From assembly GCA_026125895.1 (NCBI GenBank), contig JAHCKG010000003.1:1-64000 (forward strand): a stretch of DNA of 64,000 bases, read 5' to 3'. Positions 51,550 to 58,869 of this stretch are shown here, piece after piece. A program made the translations under genes and the position numbers. The notes under the pieces were generated by a model that saw only the letters and a list, made by a program, of their open reading frames with translations, did no database searches and was not told the DNA's origin. Each line of letters opens with the position of its first letter. Position 1 is the stretch's first letter. Source of the DNA: Pseudolabrys sp. GTDB taxonomy: Bacteria > Pseudomonadota > Alphaproteobacteria > Rhizobiales > Xanthobacteraceae.

Positions 51550-53312
51550 GCCTGCACCAAAGGCGCGCCGGGATTGCGCAGATACTGATTACGGATGGCA
51601 TCGGCGGCATGGAAGGCGAGCGCGCCGACGGTGCCGGTCGGGTTCTTGCCGGCGTTCTGCTGGAAGGCGGAAGCGCCGATGACGAAGACGTTCGGCACGT
51701 CCCAGCTCTGCAGATATTTGTTGACGGCGCTGGTCTTCGGATTGGCGCCCATGGTGGCGCCGCCGGTGTTGTGCGTCGATTGATAGGGCACCGAATTCCA
51801 CGACTTGTTGCGCTTGCCGGACACGTATTTTTTCGGGTTGAGCGCCTTGGCGATTTCTTCCATGCGGTCGGACACCCAGTGCGACATGCGGATGTCGTTG
51901 TCCGGGAAATCGAATGTCATCCGCATCAACGGGCGGCCGAAACGATCCTTGTAGGTCGGGTCGAGGTCGAGGTAGTTGCCGCGCGCGGCATAGCTCGAGC
52001 CCTGCGAGGAGAAGGCGAAGGACTTCAGGTAATTGTCCTTGGTCGCTTTCTTCCACTCGCTGCCCCAGCGCGGCGTGCCGGGCGGCACCGGCCGGAAGCC
52101 GATCGGGCGGCCATTGGTCGGGATGCAGTTGATCCCGGCGCCGCCGACGAAATCGACGGAACCGTGATCGAAGTGATCGCCGTTGAAGTCATCGACCGTC
52201 TGGCCGCAGGCGCCGGCGGCGATGAACGGATTGAAGTTCTTGTCGTCGAAGAACAGCTGCATGCCGGCATTGGTCTGGTAGCAGTAGTTGCGGCCGACCG
52301 TGCCTTCGCCGGTTTGCGGATCGTAGATCTTGCCGATGTTCGACAGCATCATCAGCCGCGCATTGTGCAGGCCGTAAGCGCAGAGCAGCACCATCTCGGC
52401 CGGCTGCTCCCATTCGACGCCCGAGGAGTCCACGTAAGTGACGCTCTTGGCCATCTTGCCGGAGGGATCGAGATTGACCTGCATGACTTCGCTGTTGCAG
52501 CGCGCCTCGAAATTCGATTTGCGCATCAGCACCGGCAGGATCGTCGTCTGCGCGCTCGATTTGGAGTAATTGGCGCAGCCGAAGCGCTCGCAGAAGCCGC
52601 AATAGGTGCACTCGCCCATGCCGATGCCGAGCGGGTTGACGTAAGGCTTCGACAGGTTGGCCGACGGCGTCGGGAACGGGTGCAAACCGAGCGACTTGGC
52701 GGCCTGCGCGAACAAGGTCGGCGCATAGGTCATCTTCATCGGCGGCAGCGGGTATTCGCGCTTGCGCGCGCCTTCGAACGGATTGCCGCCGTCCTGGATA
52801 TTGCCGCCGAGGTTGCCGGCCTTGCCGGAGATGCCGCAGAGATACTCGAACCGGTCGTAGGCGCTTTCCATCTCGTCATAGGTGACGCCCCAGTCCTCGA
52901 CCTGGAGATCGGCGATGCGCCCGGCGCCGTAACGCTCGGTGAGGTGGGTCTTGAGCTGGAAGTCGGCCGGATCGAAGCGCCAGGTATGGCCGTTCCAGTG
53001 CACGCCGGCGCCGCCGACGCCGGTGCCGGGCAGGAACGAGCCGAAGTCACGCATCGGCAGCGCCGTTTCCGAGACGTTGTTGCGCATCGTCAAGGTCTCC
53101 TGCACCGGCTGCAGGAAGAGGTCGCGGCGCACGGCGTAGCGCAGTTCGTCCGGCATGTAGCCGATGTTGAAATCGGTGGCGGTGTCGCGCCACGGGCCGC
53201 GTTCGATGGCGACAACGTCGAGGCCGGCCTCGGTGAGTTCATGGGCGAGAATCGCGCCGGTCCAGCCGAAGCCGACGATCACCACATCCTTGCGGGGGAG
53301 TTTGCGCGCCAT
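51546..53312 (-). CDS. GMC family FAD-dependent dehydrogenase (gluconate/sorbitol dehydrogenase-like large subunit)
   Basis: A 588-residue flavoprotein. The FAD-binding motif VVIVGFGWTGAILAHEL is near the N-terminus; GTGVGGAGVHWNGHTWRFDP is the second FAD loop; CTYCGFCERFGCAN is a Cys-rich stretch often seen in gluconate 2-dehydrogenase large subunits; the C-terminal catalytic region has STHNTGGATMG and NPTGTVGALAFH, giving the active His and Asn. There is no own signal peptide; export is presumed with the Tat-bearing subunit 3. The sugar or alcohol substrate cannot be told. Confidence 0.92.
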   Translation of the reverse strand: MARKLPRKDVVIVGFGWTGAILAHELTEAGLDVVAIERGPWRDTATDFNIGYMPDELRYAVRRDLFLQPVQETLTMRNNVSETALPMRDFGSFLPGTGVGGAGVHWNGHTWRFDPADFQLKTHLTERYGAGRIADLQVEDWGVTYDEMESAYDRFEYLCGISGKAGNLGGNIQDGGNPFEGARKREYPLPPMKMTYAPTLFAQAAKSLGLHPFPTPSANLSKPYVNPLGIGMGECTYCGFCERFGCANYSKSSAQTTILPVLMRKSNFEARCNSEVMQVNLDPSGKMAKSVTYVDSSGVEWEQPAEMVLLCAYGLHNARLMMLSNIGKIYDPQTGEGTVGRNYCYQTNAGMQLFFDDKNFNPFIAAGACGQTVDDFNGDHFDHGSVDFVGGAGINCIPTNGRPIGFRPVPPGTPRWGSEWKKATKDNYLKSFAFSSQGSSYAARGNYLDLDPTYKDRFGRPLMRMTFDFPDNDIRMSHWVSDRMEEIAKALNPKKYVSGKRNKSWNSVPYQSTHNTGGATMGANPKTSAVNKYLQSWDVPNVFVIGASAFQQNAGKNPTGTVGALAFHAADAIRNQYLRNPGAPLVQA

Positions 53313-53316
53313 TGTC

Positions 53317-54066
53317 TTAACCCTTGTGCGACCAGTCCGCGGAGCCGGTGATCGACACCGGGCCGTTCGGATAAGGCTGATTGTGCTTGCTGACGTGATC
53401 GCGGTAGTCGTAACGCGCGCCCGGGAAGCCGATCATCTTCCACGACACCATGTCGCGATTGCCGCCATAGATCGGATCGGCGAAGAAGCCTTCCATGGTG
53501 TTCTGCAACATCAGATTGAAGAACACCTTGCCGTCGATCTCGCCGAGATCGACCTTGCCGGCTTCGAGGTCCTTCAAGAATTGATCCTGCTCACCGGCGC
53601 TCAATTGCGCGAAGCCGCGGTTGTTCATGGTCTTGCGCAGGTGTTCGTCGATGGCGCTGAGCGCCGCGCGATAGCGCATCGCCGGCGTCGCCTCGCCCTG
53701 ATAGCCCTGCGTCGCCGTGCCGTGCAGGAACGGCGCTTTCATGTACAGCCGGCTTGCCGCGCCATAGGAACCGGCGAGTTGCCGGTCGATATAGGCGGCG
53801 CAGCCGGCATCCTTGCCGCCGACGCTCAGTTCGTCGGCCGGGATCAGACGATCGACGATGGCTTCGATGGTGCGCGCTTCATCGGGCTTGAAGAAGAACC
53901 AGCCGGCGAGCGACGGTTGCGGTGGATCGCCGGCGAACGGATGCCAAGGCAATTTGCCGGAGATCGATTGCGCGTAGGTCTGCGAGGCGACCGTGACGAA
54001 GGTGAACGCGGCGGCTGAAGTGAGAAACCGGCGACGCGTCGGCGTCGGGCGATCGAAATCGGACAT
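53317..54066 (-). CDS. Gluconate 2-dehydrogenase subunit 3-like protein with Tat signal
   Basis: A 249-residue protein. TRRRFLTSAAAF near the N-terminus is a twin-arginine signal, so the folded complex with the GMC subunit is likely exported by Tat. The body has EARTIEAIVDRLIPADELS, typical of the gluconate dehydrogenase subunit 3 family, and ends with NTMEGFFADPIYGGNRDMVS followed by GFPGARYDY. It is first in the operon (subunit 3, GMC, cytochrome) with gaps of 4 bp and an overlap. ATG 54066 or ATG 54081 could be the start; neither has a clear ribosome binding site. Confidence 0.88.
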   Translation of the reverse strand: MSDFDRPTPTRRRFLTSAAAFTFVTVASQTYAQSISGKLPWHPFAGDPPQPSLAGWFFFKPDEARTIEAIVDRLIPADELSVGGKDAGCAAYIDRQLAGSYGAASRLYMKAPFLHGTATQGYQGEATPAMRYRAALSAIDEHLRKTMNNRGFAQLSAGEQDQFLKDLEAGKVDLGEIDGKVFFNLMLQNTMEGFFADPIYGGNRDMVSWKMIGFPGARYDYRDHVSKHNQPYPNGPVSITGSADWSHKG

Positions 54067-54328
54067 TTGAATGACACGCATTATAAAATGATGGTGTTCC
54101 GCTGATAGGAGCGTGGCCGCATTGCGTCAATTCGAGAGCTCGCAACGCAGCCATCCGGTTGCGCCTTAGTGGAACGGAAACCTTTGTGCGCCGTTGGCGA
54201 CTCAAGCGTGTTGTGTCGAAGCGGTCGCGAGCCCGACGCATGTTATGTGCTCCGGCCGACGTTGCGCTATCAAGCGGCGTGAGCGTTAGCGGCAGCACGA
54301 CGATTCGATTCAAACGTCGTGCACTCGT

Positions 54329-54405
54329 TATGTATCGCATGGGTCATGCATCGCATGGGGCGCTCGAGCGGCGCTCACAGGTGGCGCTCACATGTGGCGC
54401 TCCCA
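54329..54405. repeat. Short imperfect tandem repeats
   Basis: TATGTATCGCATGGG is followed by CATGCATCGCATGGGG, then GGCGCTC recurs four times (units close to TGGCGCTCACAG and TGGCGCTCACATG). The steps of 12-13 bases are near a helical turn, so protein binding sites are conceivable. Confidence 0.55.
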
Positions 54406-54515
54406 TGGATCGTCCATCAGTTGCAAGCGTGACGATGCCGCGCGCAGGAACCGTGCGCGAATGCCGGGTTCCCGCCACATTCTGAAAAAAAATCGCCGCA
54501 AAAGCGTCAATCTAC

Positions 54516-54527
54516 CCCGCATGCGGG
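54516..54527. promoter_or_regulatory. Perfect 12-bp dyad upstream of BA14K-like gene
   Basis: CCCGCATGCGGG is fully self-complementary and lies 71 bases before ATG 54599, just upstream of a TTATAT (54552-54557) that could be a -10. It may be an operator; this is inference from symmetry and position. Confidence 0.35.
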
Positions 54528-54598
54528 TATTTCATGTATGAGTGCAACGCCTTATATTCGGCAGCGAGAATGTGGCCTTGGGCCGGTAACGGGCGCTG

Positions 54599-55210
54599 AT
54601 GACGTTTTTTGTCTACTTCATCGTCTTGCTGATCACGGTCGGCAGCGTGATCTTCGGCGCCGACTGGATGCAGGCGCCGATGTCGCCCATGCCGGCGAGC
54701 AAATATGAGTTGCATGCGGCCAAGCCACCGCCGCCGCCCGTGCAGCAGGTCGCCAAAGCCGACACCAAGAGTGAAGCGAAGGTCGAAACCCAGGCCGAAG
54801 CGAACAAGCCTGCGGCCAAGCCCGCTGAAACCGCCGGCGCGGCAACAGCGGCAACAGCGGCAACGCCGGCACCTGCGGCACCCGATGTTGCGGCACTGCC
54901 CGCGCCGATCGTTGCGGAAGAATCCTCGCAGGTTGCGGCGGCCGAGCCGCCCAAATGCGATATCGCCGCGTGCGAGCGCGCCTATCGTACCTTCACCGCA
55001 TCCGATTGCACCTATCAGCCGAGCGGCGAGGTTCCGCGCCGCCTGTGCACCAAGGGCACGCCGCCGGCCGCGGCGAGCGCGGCGCGCCCGGAAGCGCGCG
55101 CCCAGGCGACGTGCAACATCGCCGCGTGTTCCGACGCCTACATTTCGTTCAACGCGTCGGACTGCACTTATCAGCCCTCCGACGGGCCGCGGCGTCTCTG
55201 CACGAAATAG
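54599..55210 (+). CDS. Membrane-anchored protein with two BA14K-like four-Cys domains
   Basis: A 203-residue protein. A hydrophobic N-terminus (FFVYFIVLLITVGSVIFG) is a signal or anchor; residues 40-118 are a Pro/Ala/Lys/Glu-rich linker; two domains follow, with Cys120/125/137/150 and Cys172/177/189/201. The repeat is CNIAACSDAYISFNASDCTY followed by QPSDGPRRLC. The core AYxSFxASDxTYQPxxGPRR-x-C matches the end of the Brucella 14-kDa antigen BA14K, but Asn is changed to Cys and one Cys is added, giving a C-x4-C-x11-C-x11/12-C pattern. BA14K proteins are envelope or lectin-like proteins; function here is unknown. Confidence 0.8.
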   Translation: MTFFVYFIVLLITVGSVIFGADWMQAPMSPMPASKYELHAAKPPPPPVQQVAKADTKSEAKVETQAEANKPAAKPAETAGAATAATAATPAPAAPDVAALPAPIVAEESSQVAAAEPPKCDIAACERAYRTFTASDCTYQPSGEVPRRLCTKGTPPAAASAARPEARAQATCNIAACSDAYISFNASDCTYQPSDGPRRLCTK

Positions 55211-55290
55211 CGGCGGAACTTCACGCGTCATTTGAGGAACAAGCGCGCCGCAAGCGGCGTTTTCCTCCGACCGCCGCGGAGGAGATCGTC

Positions 55291-56127
55291 ATGCCTTTCA
55301 TCGCCTATTTTTTCGTGATCGTCCTCACCGCGGCGACGGCGGCCGTCAGCCTCGACTATCTCACCGCGCCCGAGCTCCCGGCGGGCAAGCAGGACACCGC
55401 GAAGATTGCCGCCAATACGCCGGGCAAAAATGCGATCCGCCAGATTCCGCTCGGCAAGTCATCGCGCGAAACCACGGCGCAAGCGTCCAACGACGACAAC
55501 GACAAGAGCCTGACGCCGGTCTATCCGGCCGCGCCGGGCAAGAATTTGCCGCCGCCGGATGCGGCTGCCGACAAGACGGCTGACGCAAAGCCGGCCGAGC
55601 AGCCAGCGAACGACAATACCAAGCCGCCGGCGGCGACCCAGACGGCGAGCGCGGCCCCGGTCGCGCAAACGCCGGCGAATGAATCTGCAACGACCCCGCC
55701 CGCCCAGCCGGTCTCGACCCAGGCGTTGGTGCCGACGCCGGCCGGCGCCTGCGCCATCGAGGCCTGCGCCAGCGCCTATCGCTCGTTCCGCGCCTCGGAC
55801 TGCACCTATCAGCCTTACGGCGGGCCGCGCAAAATGTGCGAGCTGACGTCGGATGGCGCGCGGCAGGCGTCCAATGCGCCGAGCGCGCAGGATACACTTC
55901 GCGGCAATCGCGGTGCAATGCGCGGCACCAATGTGAGCGTCGGCCGCACGGGCGGTGACGACCTCGACGACGTCGTGCGCGCGGTGCGGCGTCTGCCCGG
56001 CCCGCAGGCGGACTACCGGGCGGACTACGACGACGAGGACGGCTTCTACGACCGCGGCCGCGTCGTCGTGATCCAGCGTGAAGGCGCGCGGCCGTACGGG
56101 CCGCGCTACATCTACGAAGCGCGCTGA
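55291..56127 (+). CDS. Membrane-anchored protein with one BA14K-like four-Cys domain
   Basis: A 278-residue paralogue of the preceding product with the same layout. N-terminal hydrophobic segment FIAYFFVIVLTAATAAVSL, linker rich in Pro, Ala, Thr and Asn (30-150), then Cys154/159/171/183 in CAIEACASAYRSFRASDCTY plus QPYGGPRKMC. The C-terminal 90 residues are polar, with GDDLDDVVRAVRRLPGPQAD and a Tyr/Asp/Arg-rich end (GRVVVIQREGARPYGPRYIY). GGAGGAGATC before ATG 55291 is a good ribosome binding site. The 80-bp gap and direction suggest co-transcription with 54599. Confidence 0.78.
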   Translation: MPFIAYFFVIVLTAATAAVSLDYLTAPELPAGKQDTAKIAANTPGKNAIRQIPLGKSSRETTAQASNDDNDKSLTPVYPAAPGKNLPPPDAAADKTADAKPAEQPANDNTKPPAATQTASAAPVAQTPANESATTPPAQPVSTQALVPTPAGACAIEACASAYRSFRASDCTYQPYGGPRKMCELTSDGARQASNAPSAQDTLRGNRGAMRGTNVSVGRTGGDDLDDVVRAVRRLPGPQADYRADYDDEDGFYDRGRVVVIQREGARPYGPRYIYEAR

Positions 56128-56133
56128 GGCCGC

Positions 56134-57210
56134 TTACATGCCGCGAGCCGGCGCGGTGTCCAGCAGTTCCGCCAGCGGTTTGGCGTAAAGCTTGGCCATG
56201 CTGCCGGTGGTGCCATGGCCGCGCGTGTCGGCGCTGGCGGGGATCAGATAGACCTTGCCATTCTTCACCCGCTTCATCGCCGCATCGAGAATGCCGGTCT
56301 CGGGCGGATTGCGCTCGTCGTCGGATGAGTTGATGACGAGCACCTGCGCCTCGATCTTCTCCAGATCCTTCGACGCGTCGTAATCCGCCGACGAGCCCCA
56401 TTGATAGAGGAAGTCGTTGGCGTCGGCCTTCATCGGCGCGGCCAGCGCCTTGTCGACGAATTCATCGGCCTTGGCGTTGGTCGGCGCGATCTTCTGATAG
56501 TGCAGCGAGCCGCCATTGGTGCCGATGCCGAAGAACACGTTAGCGATCTTGAGCATCGGCGGCTGCTCGGTGTAATCGCCGTTCTTGTAGGCCGGATCGG
56601 CCTTGATGGTCTCCAGCAGCATGCGCCGCATCATCCAGTTGCGCGAGGCCATCGGCGTCGGCTGCGAGGCCATCGGCGCGGCGGCGTCCATGTAATCGGG
56701 ATACTTGGATGACCACATCCAGGTCTGCATGCCGCCCATCGAATTGCCGATGACCAGACGCAGATGCTTGATGCCGAGGCCGTCCTTAATCAGCAGATGC
56801 TGCGCCGTGACCATGTCGTCGTAATTGTATTTCGGGAATTTGGCGCGCAGGCCGTCGGACGGTTTCGTCGATTGGCCGGCGCCGATCGCGTCGGGAATGA
56901 TGATGTAATATTTGGTGGCGTCGAGCGGCTGGCCGGGACCGAACAGCGCGCCGGCAAAGCCTGCGCCGAGCATGCTCTGCGCCGAACCGCCGGTGCCGTG
57001 CAGCACCAGCACCGGCTTGCCCTTGGGGTCGCCGACCGTGGTGTAATGCAGCTTCAGCTCCTTCATCACCTCGCCGGTGTGAAATTTGAAATCCTTGGCG
57101 ATCCATTCGCCTTGTTGCGGGGTGGGATAATCGGCCGCCGACGCAGGCATGACCGCAAACGTCAACGCGGCCGTCATGGCGAACGCCACCGCGGCTTTCA
57201 CGAGCTTCAT
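56134..57210 (-). CDS. Secreted alpha/beta hydrolase, homoserine acetyltransferase-like fold
   Basis: A 358-residue protein. A signal peptide (AAVAFAMTAALTFAVMPASA) directs export, unlike cytosolic MetX. The fold markers are VLVLHGTGGSAQSM, GAGQSTKPSDGLRAKFPKYN, the nucleophile elbow GNSMGGMQTW with Ser157, an Asp in INSSDDERNPPETG and the His in DTRGHGTTG. The GNSMGGMQ form is that of the MetX-like acyltransferase/hydrolase branch, but periplasmic location argues against methionine synthesis. A role as esterase is inferred. GGAGGAGACC precedes ATG 57210. Confidence 0.85.
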   Translation of the reverse strand: MKLVKAAVAFAMTAALTFAVMPASAADYPTPQQGEWIAKDFKFHTGEVMKELKLHYTTVGDPKGKPVLVLHGTGGSAQSMLGAGFAGALFGPGQPLDATKYYIIIPDAIGAGQSTKPSDGLRAKFPKYNYDDMVTAQHLLIKDGLGIKHLRLVIGNSMGGMQTWMWSSKYPDYMDAAAPMASQPTPMASRNWMMRRMLLETIKADPAYKNGDYTEQPPMLKIANVFFGIGTNGGSLHYQKIAPTNAKADEFVDKALAAPMKADANDFLYQWGSSADYDASKDLEKIEAQVLVINSSDDERNPPETGILDAAMKRVKNGKVYLIPASADTRGHGTTGSMAKLYAKPLAELLDTAPARGM

Positions 57211-57312
57211 GGTCTCCTCCCGAATTGTTCATTCGCCGCGCACTGCCGGCGCGGGCAACCGCAAGCCTAGCGCAGCGCCGGGCGGGCCGGGAGGTGGCTC
57301 GCGCAGACGTGA

Positions 57313-57341
57313 AAACGGCCCACCTGAGGAGTGGGCCGTTT
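57313..57341 (-). terminator. Terminator of the lytic transglycosylase gene
   Basis: AAACGGCCCAC (57313-57323) pairs perfectly with GTGGGCCGTTT (57331-57341). Read on the minus strand the stem is followed by TTTTCACG. It is 25 bases past the transglycosylase stop. Confidence 0.8.
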
Positions 57342-57365
57342 GATTGTCGGGCCTGTCGAGAGGGA

Positions 57366-58604
57366 TCAGCGCTGCGCGATCTTCTCGCGCTTCGGCGCGT
57401 CCTTGCGCGGTTCGGGCTTCGGCTCCGATTTCGTCTCGGCCTTGAGGTCCGCTTTGGCGGCCGGCTTGACCGTCAGGCGCACTTCCTCGCGCGCATGAGG
57501 CTTGTCCTTGTTCTTGCCCGTGTCCTTGCCCTGGTCCTTGCCGGCGCCGAGCGCGACGCGGCCGTTCTTCTTGCTCTGCGGTTCGGCGGCGACGATCTTG
57601 AGGTCGAGCGCCTTCTTCTCGGCCGCCGGCTTCTTGTCGTCAGCCTTGTCGTGGGCTTTGTCTTGCGCCTTGTCGTGAGCTTTGTCTTGAGCTTTGTCTT
57701 GGCCCTTGTCGGCGACCTTGACGCTGGCGCGCAGCGGCGAGGGCGTCGGCAGCGGCAACGCATCCGGCCCATTGGCGGCGAGCAGGCCGGCGACGCGCTG
57801 GCACGGCGCTTCCTGCGGCACCTTCTGCGCCGGATGGCGGGCGCTCGAGGCGCTCCATTTCTCGACCGGATTGCCGGTGATGGTTTTCACGTAGCCCTGC
57901 GTCTCGTCGGGCAGCTTGCTCTTGCCCTTGGCGGCGAGCCAGTCGGCGACGCGCTTGGGCCCGGCGTTGTAAGCCGCGGCGGCGAGCCCGAGATTGCCGA
58001 ACTGGCGAATAAGGTTGCCGAGCATCCGTGCCGAGGCCGGAATGGCCTGCAGCGGATCGTAGGGATTATCGACGCCCATGTCGTCGGCGGTCCCCGGCAT
58101 GAACTGGGCGATGCCTTGCGCGCCGGCGGCGCTGACCACTTCCGGACGGAAACGGCTTTCCTGGAACAGCAGGCGAATGAAGAACGGCGCCGGCACGTCG
58201 TTGCGCTCGGCGGCCATCGCCAGCGCCTGGCAGACTTCTTCTTCCGAGCGATCGACCACGGGTTTCGGCACCGGCGGCAGCGGCACGCCGATCGGGATGC
58301 CGTTATTGATCACCTTGCCGGACGGCACGGGAAATTCGGCGGCGAGGCCTGGCACCAGGCTCGCGATCTCGTCGGCCGTCGGCGGCGCGACATCCGCGCG
58401 CGGAATATCGATCACCGCCTGCGCGGTCTCTTCGTGCGTGATGCCGACATCGCCGGTGTCGAGCGAAGCCAGTTTGACCGGCGCCGGCTCGCTGGCGATG
58501 TGACGCTTGCTGGTGAATTCCTCGAGCGTCAGCCCCGTGTCGGAACTGGTGGCGCCCGACCACGTTACGAGGCAAATGCACGCTGGCAGAAACAGCTGCC
58601 GCAT
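57366..58604 (-). CDS. Lytic transglycosylase with repetitive Lys-rich tail
   Basis: A 412-residue exported protein. A short hydrophobic N-terminus (FLPACICLVTWSG) may be a signal or lipoprotein-type leader. The SLT domain (about 120-245) has the catalytic Glu149 in FFIRLLFQESRFRPEVVS, then AAGAQGIAQFMPGTA and AAAAYNAGPKRVADWL. It cleaves peptidoglycan glycan strands. From residue 290 on the protein is low complexity; residues 299-324 consist of DKxQ/DKAH four-residue repeats, followed by Lys/Ala/Pro-rich sequence to the end, which may bind wall polymers. Ends at its own terminator. Confidence 0.9.
   Translation of the reverse strand: MRQLFLPACICLVTWSGATSSDTGLTLEEFTSKRHIASEPAPVKLASLDTGDVGITHEETAQAVIDIPRADVAPPTADEIASLVPGLAAEFPVPSGKVINNGIPIGVPLPPVPKPVVDRSEEEVCQALAMAAERNDVPAPFFIRLLFQESRFRPEVVSAAGAQGIAQFMPGTADDMGVDNPYDPLQAIPASARMLGNLIRQFGNLGLAAAAYNAGPKRVADWLAAKGKSKLPDETQGYVKTITGNPVEKWSASSARHPAQKVPQEAPCQRVAGLLAANGPDALPLPTPSPLRASVKVADKGQDKAQDKAHDKAQDKAHDKADDKKPAAEKKALDLKIVAAEPQSKKNGRVALGAGKDQGKDTGKNKDKPHAREEVRLTVKPAAKADLKAETKSEPKPEPRKDAPKREKIAQR
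57633..57710. repeat. Minisatellite coding for DKAQ/DKAH repeats
   Basis: Tandem 12-base units (CTTGTCGTGAGC, TTTGTCTTGAGC and close variants, plus-strand reading) encode six DKxx units inside the transglycosylase tail. The near-identity of units suggests recent slippage and possible length variation. Confidence 0.75.
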
Positions 58605-58706
58605 GTCGGCTCTTCTCCAATCGTCTCACGGCGACAGGGCCACGCTTGGCCCGAAAGTGTCGCAGTGCGTGCTTTCATTCTGAAAGAACGGGAATTACCC
58701 ACCGAT

Positions 58707-58725
58707 GCCGCGCTTAATGCGCGGC
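58707..58725. other. Hairpin upstream of the transglycosylase gene
   Basis: GCCGCGC and GCGCGGC pair over 7 bp around TTAAT, extended by a bulged CGAT/ATCG. It lies in the 265-bp gap 58605-58869, which holds no coding frame I trust. Confidence 0.5.
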
Positions 58726-58773
58726 GATCGCGACGATAGTTGGATGCGGCCAAGTTTGAAATATGGCAAAGGC

Positions 58774-58843
58774 TGCCGCGCCTTTGCCGCAGTTCCTTCG
58801 GAACCGTTGATGACCGGTAACGAATGCCGGTTAAGGCGCGGCA
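58774..58843. other. Multi-branch palindromic element (possible structured RNA)
   Basis: TGCCGCGCCTT (58774-58784) pairs perfectly with AAGGCGCGGCA (58833-58843). Inside lie two independent hairpins, GTTCC-TTC-GGAAC (58792-58804) and ACCGG...CCGGT (58813-58831), giving a three-way junction. An alternative hairpin GGCAAAGG (58765-58772) with CCTTTGCC (58781-58788) would compete with the outer stem. It lies just past the end of the alcohol dehydrogenase gene on the minus strand. Transcription strand and function are unknown. Confidence 0.5.
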
Positions 58844-58869
58844 ACACCTGCCGCCACACCGCCAAAACC

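Larger units (their letters stand above)
54067..54598. other. Divergent 530-bp spacer with short tandem repeats
   Basis: This lies between the dehydrogenase operon (minus) and the first BA14K-like gene (plus). It contains two copies of ATCGCATGGG (about 54335-54360), then four spaced copies of GGCGCTC at about 12-13-base steps (54358-54402). A perfect dyad CCCGCATGCGGG lies at 54516-54527, followed by a TTATAT at 54552. A GGAAC at 54447 with GTT 16 bases later is loosely like an EcfG-type stress promoter. Open frames here have no convincing coding character. Confidence 0.4.

Noticed and set aside
51501-53351. 616-codon plus-strand frame antisense to the GMC dehydrogenase
   Set aside because: The GMC gene has all catalytic motifs and overlaps its partner genes as an operon; the antisense frame has none.
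54159-54485. 108-codon plus-strand frame in the divergent spacer
   Set aside because: It runs through the short repeats, has no ribosome binding site and reads as random Arg/Ser-rich sequence.
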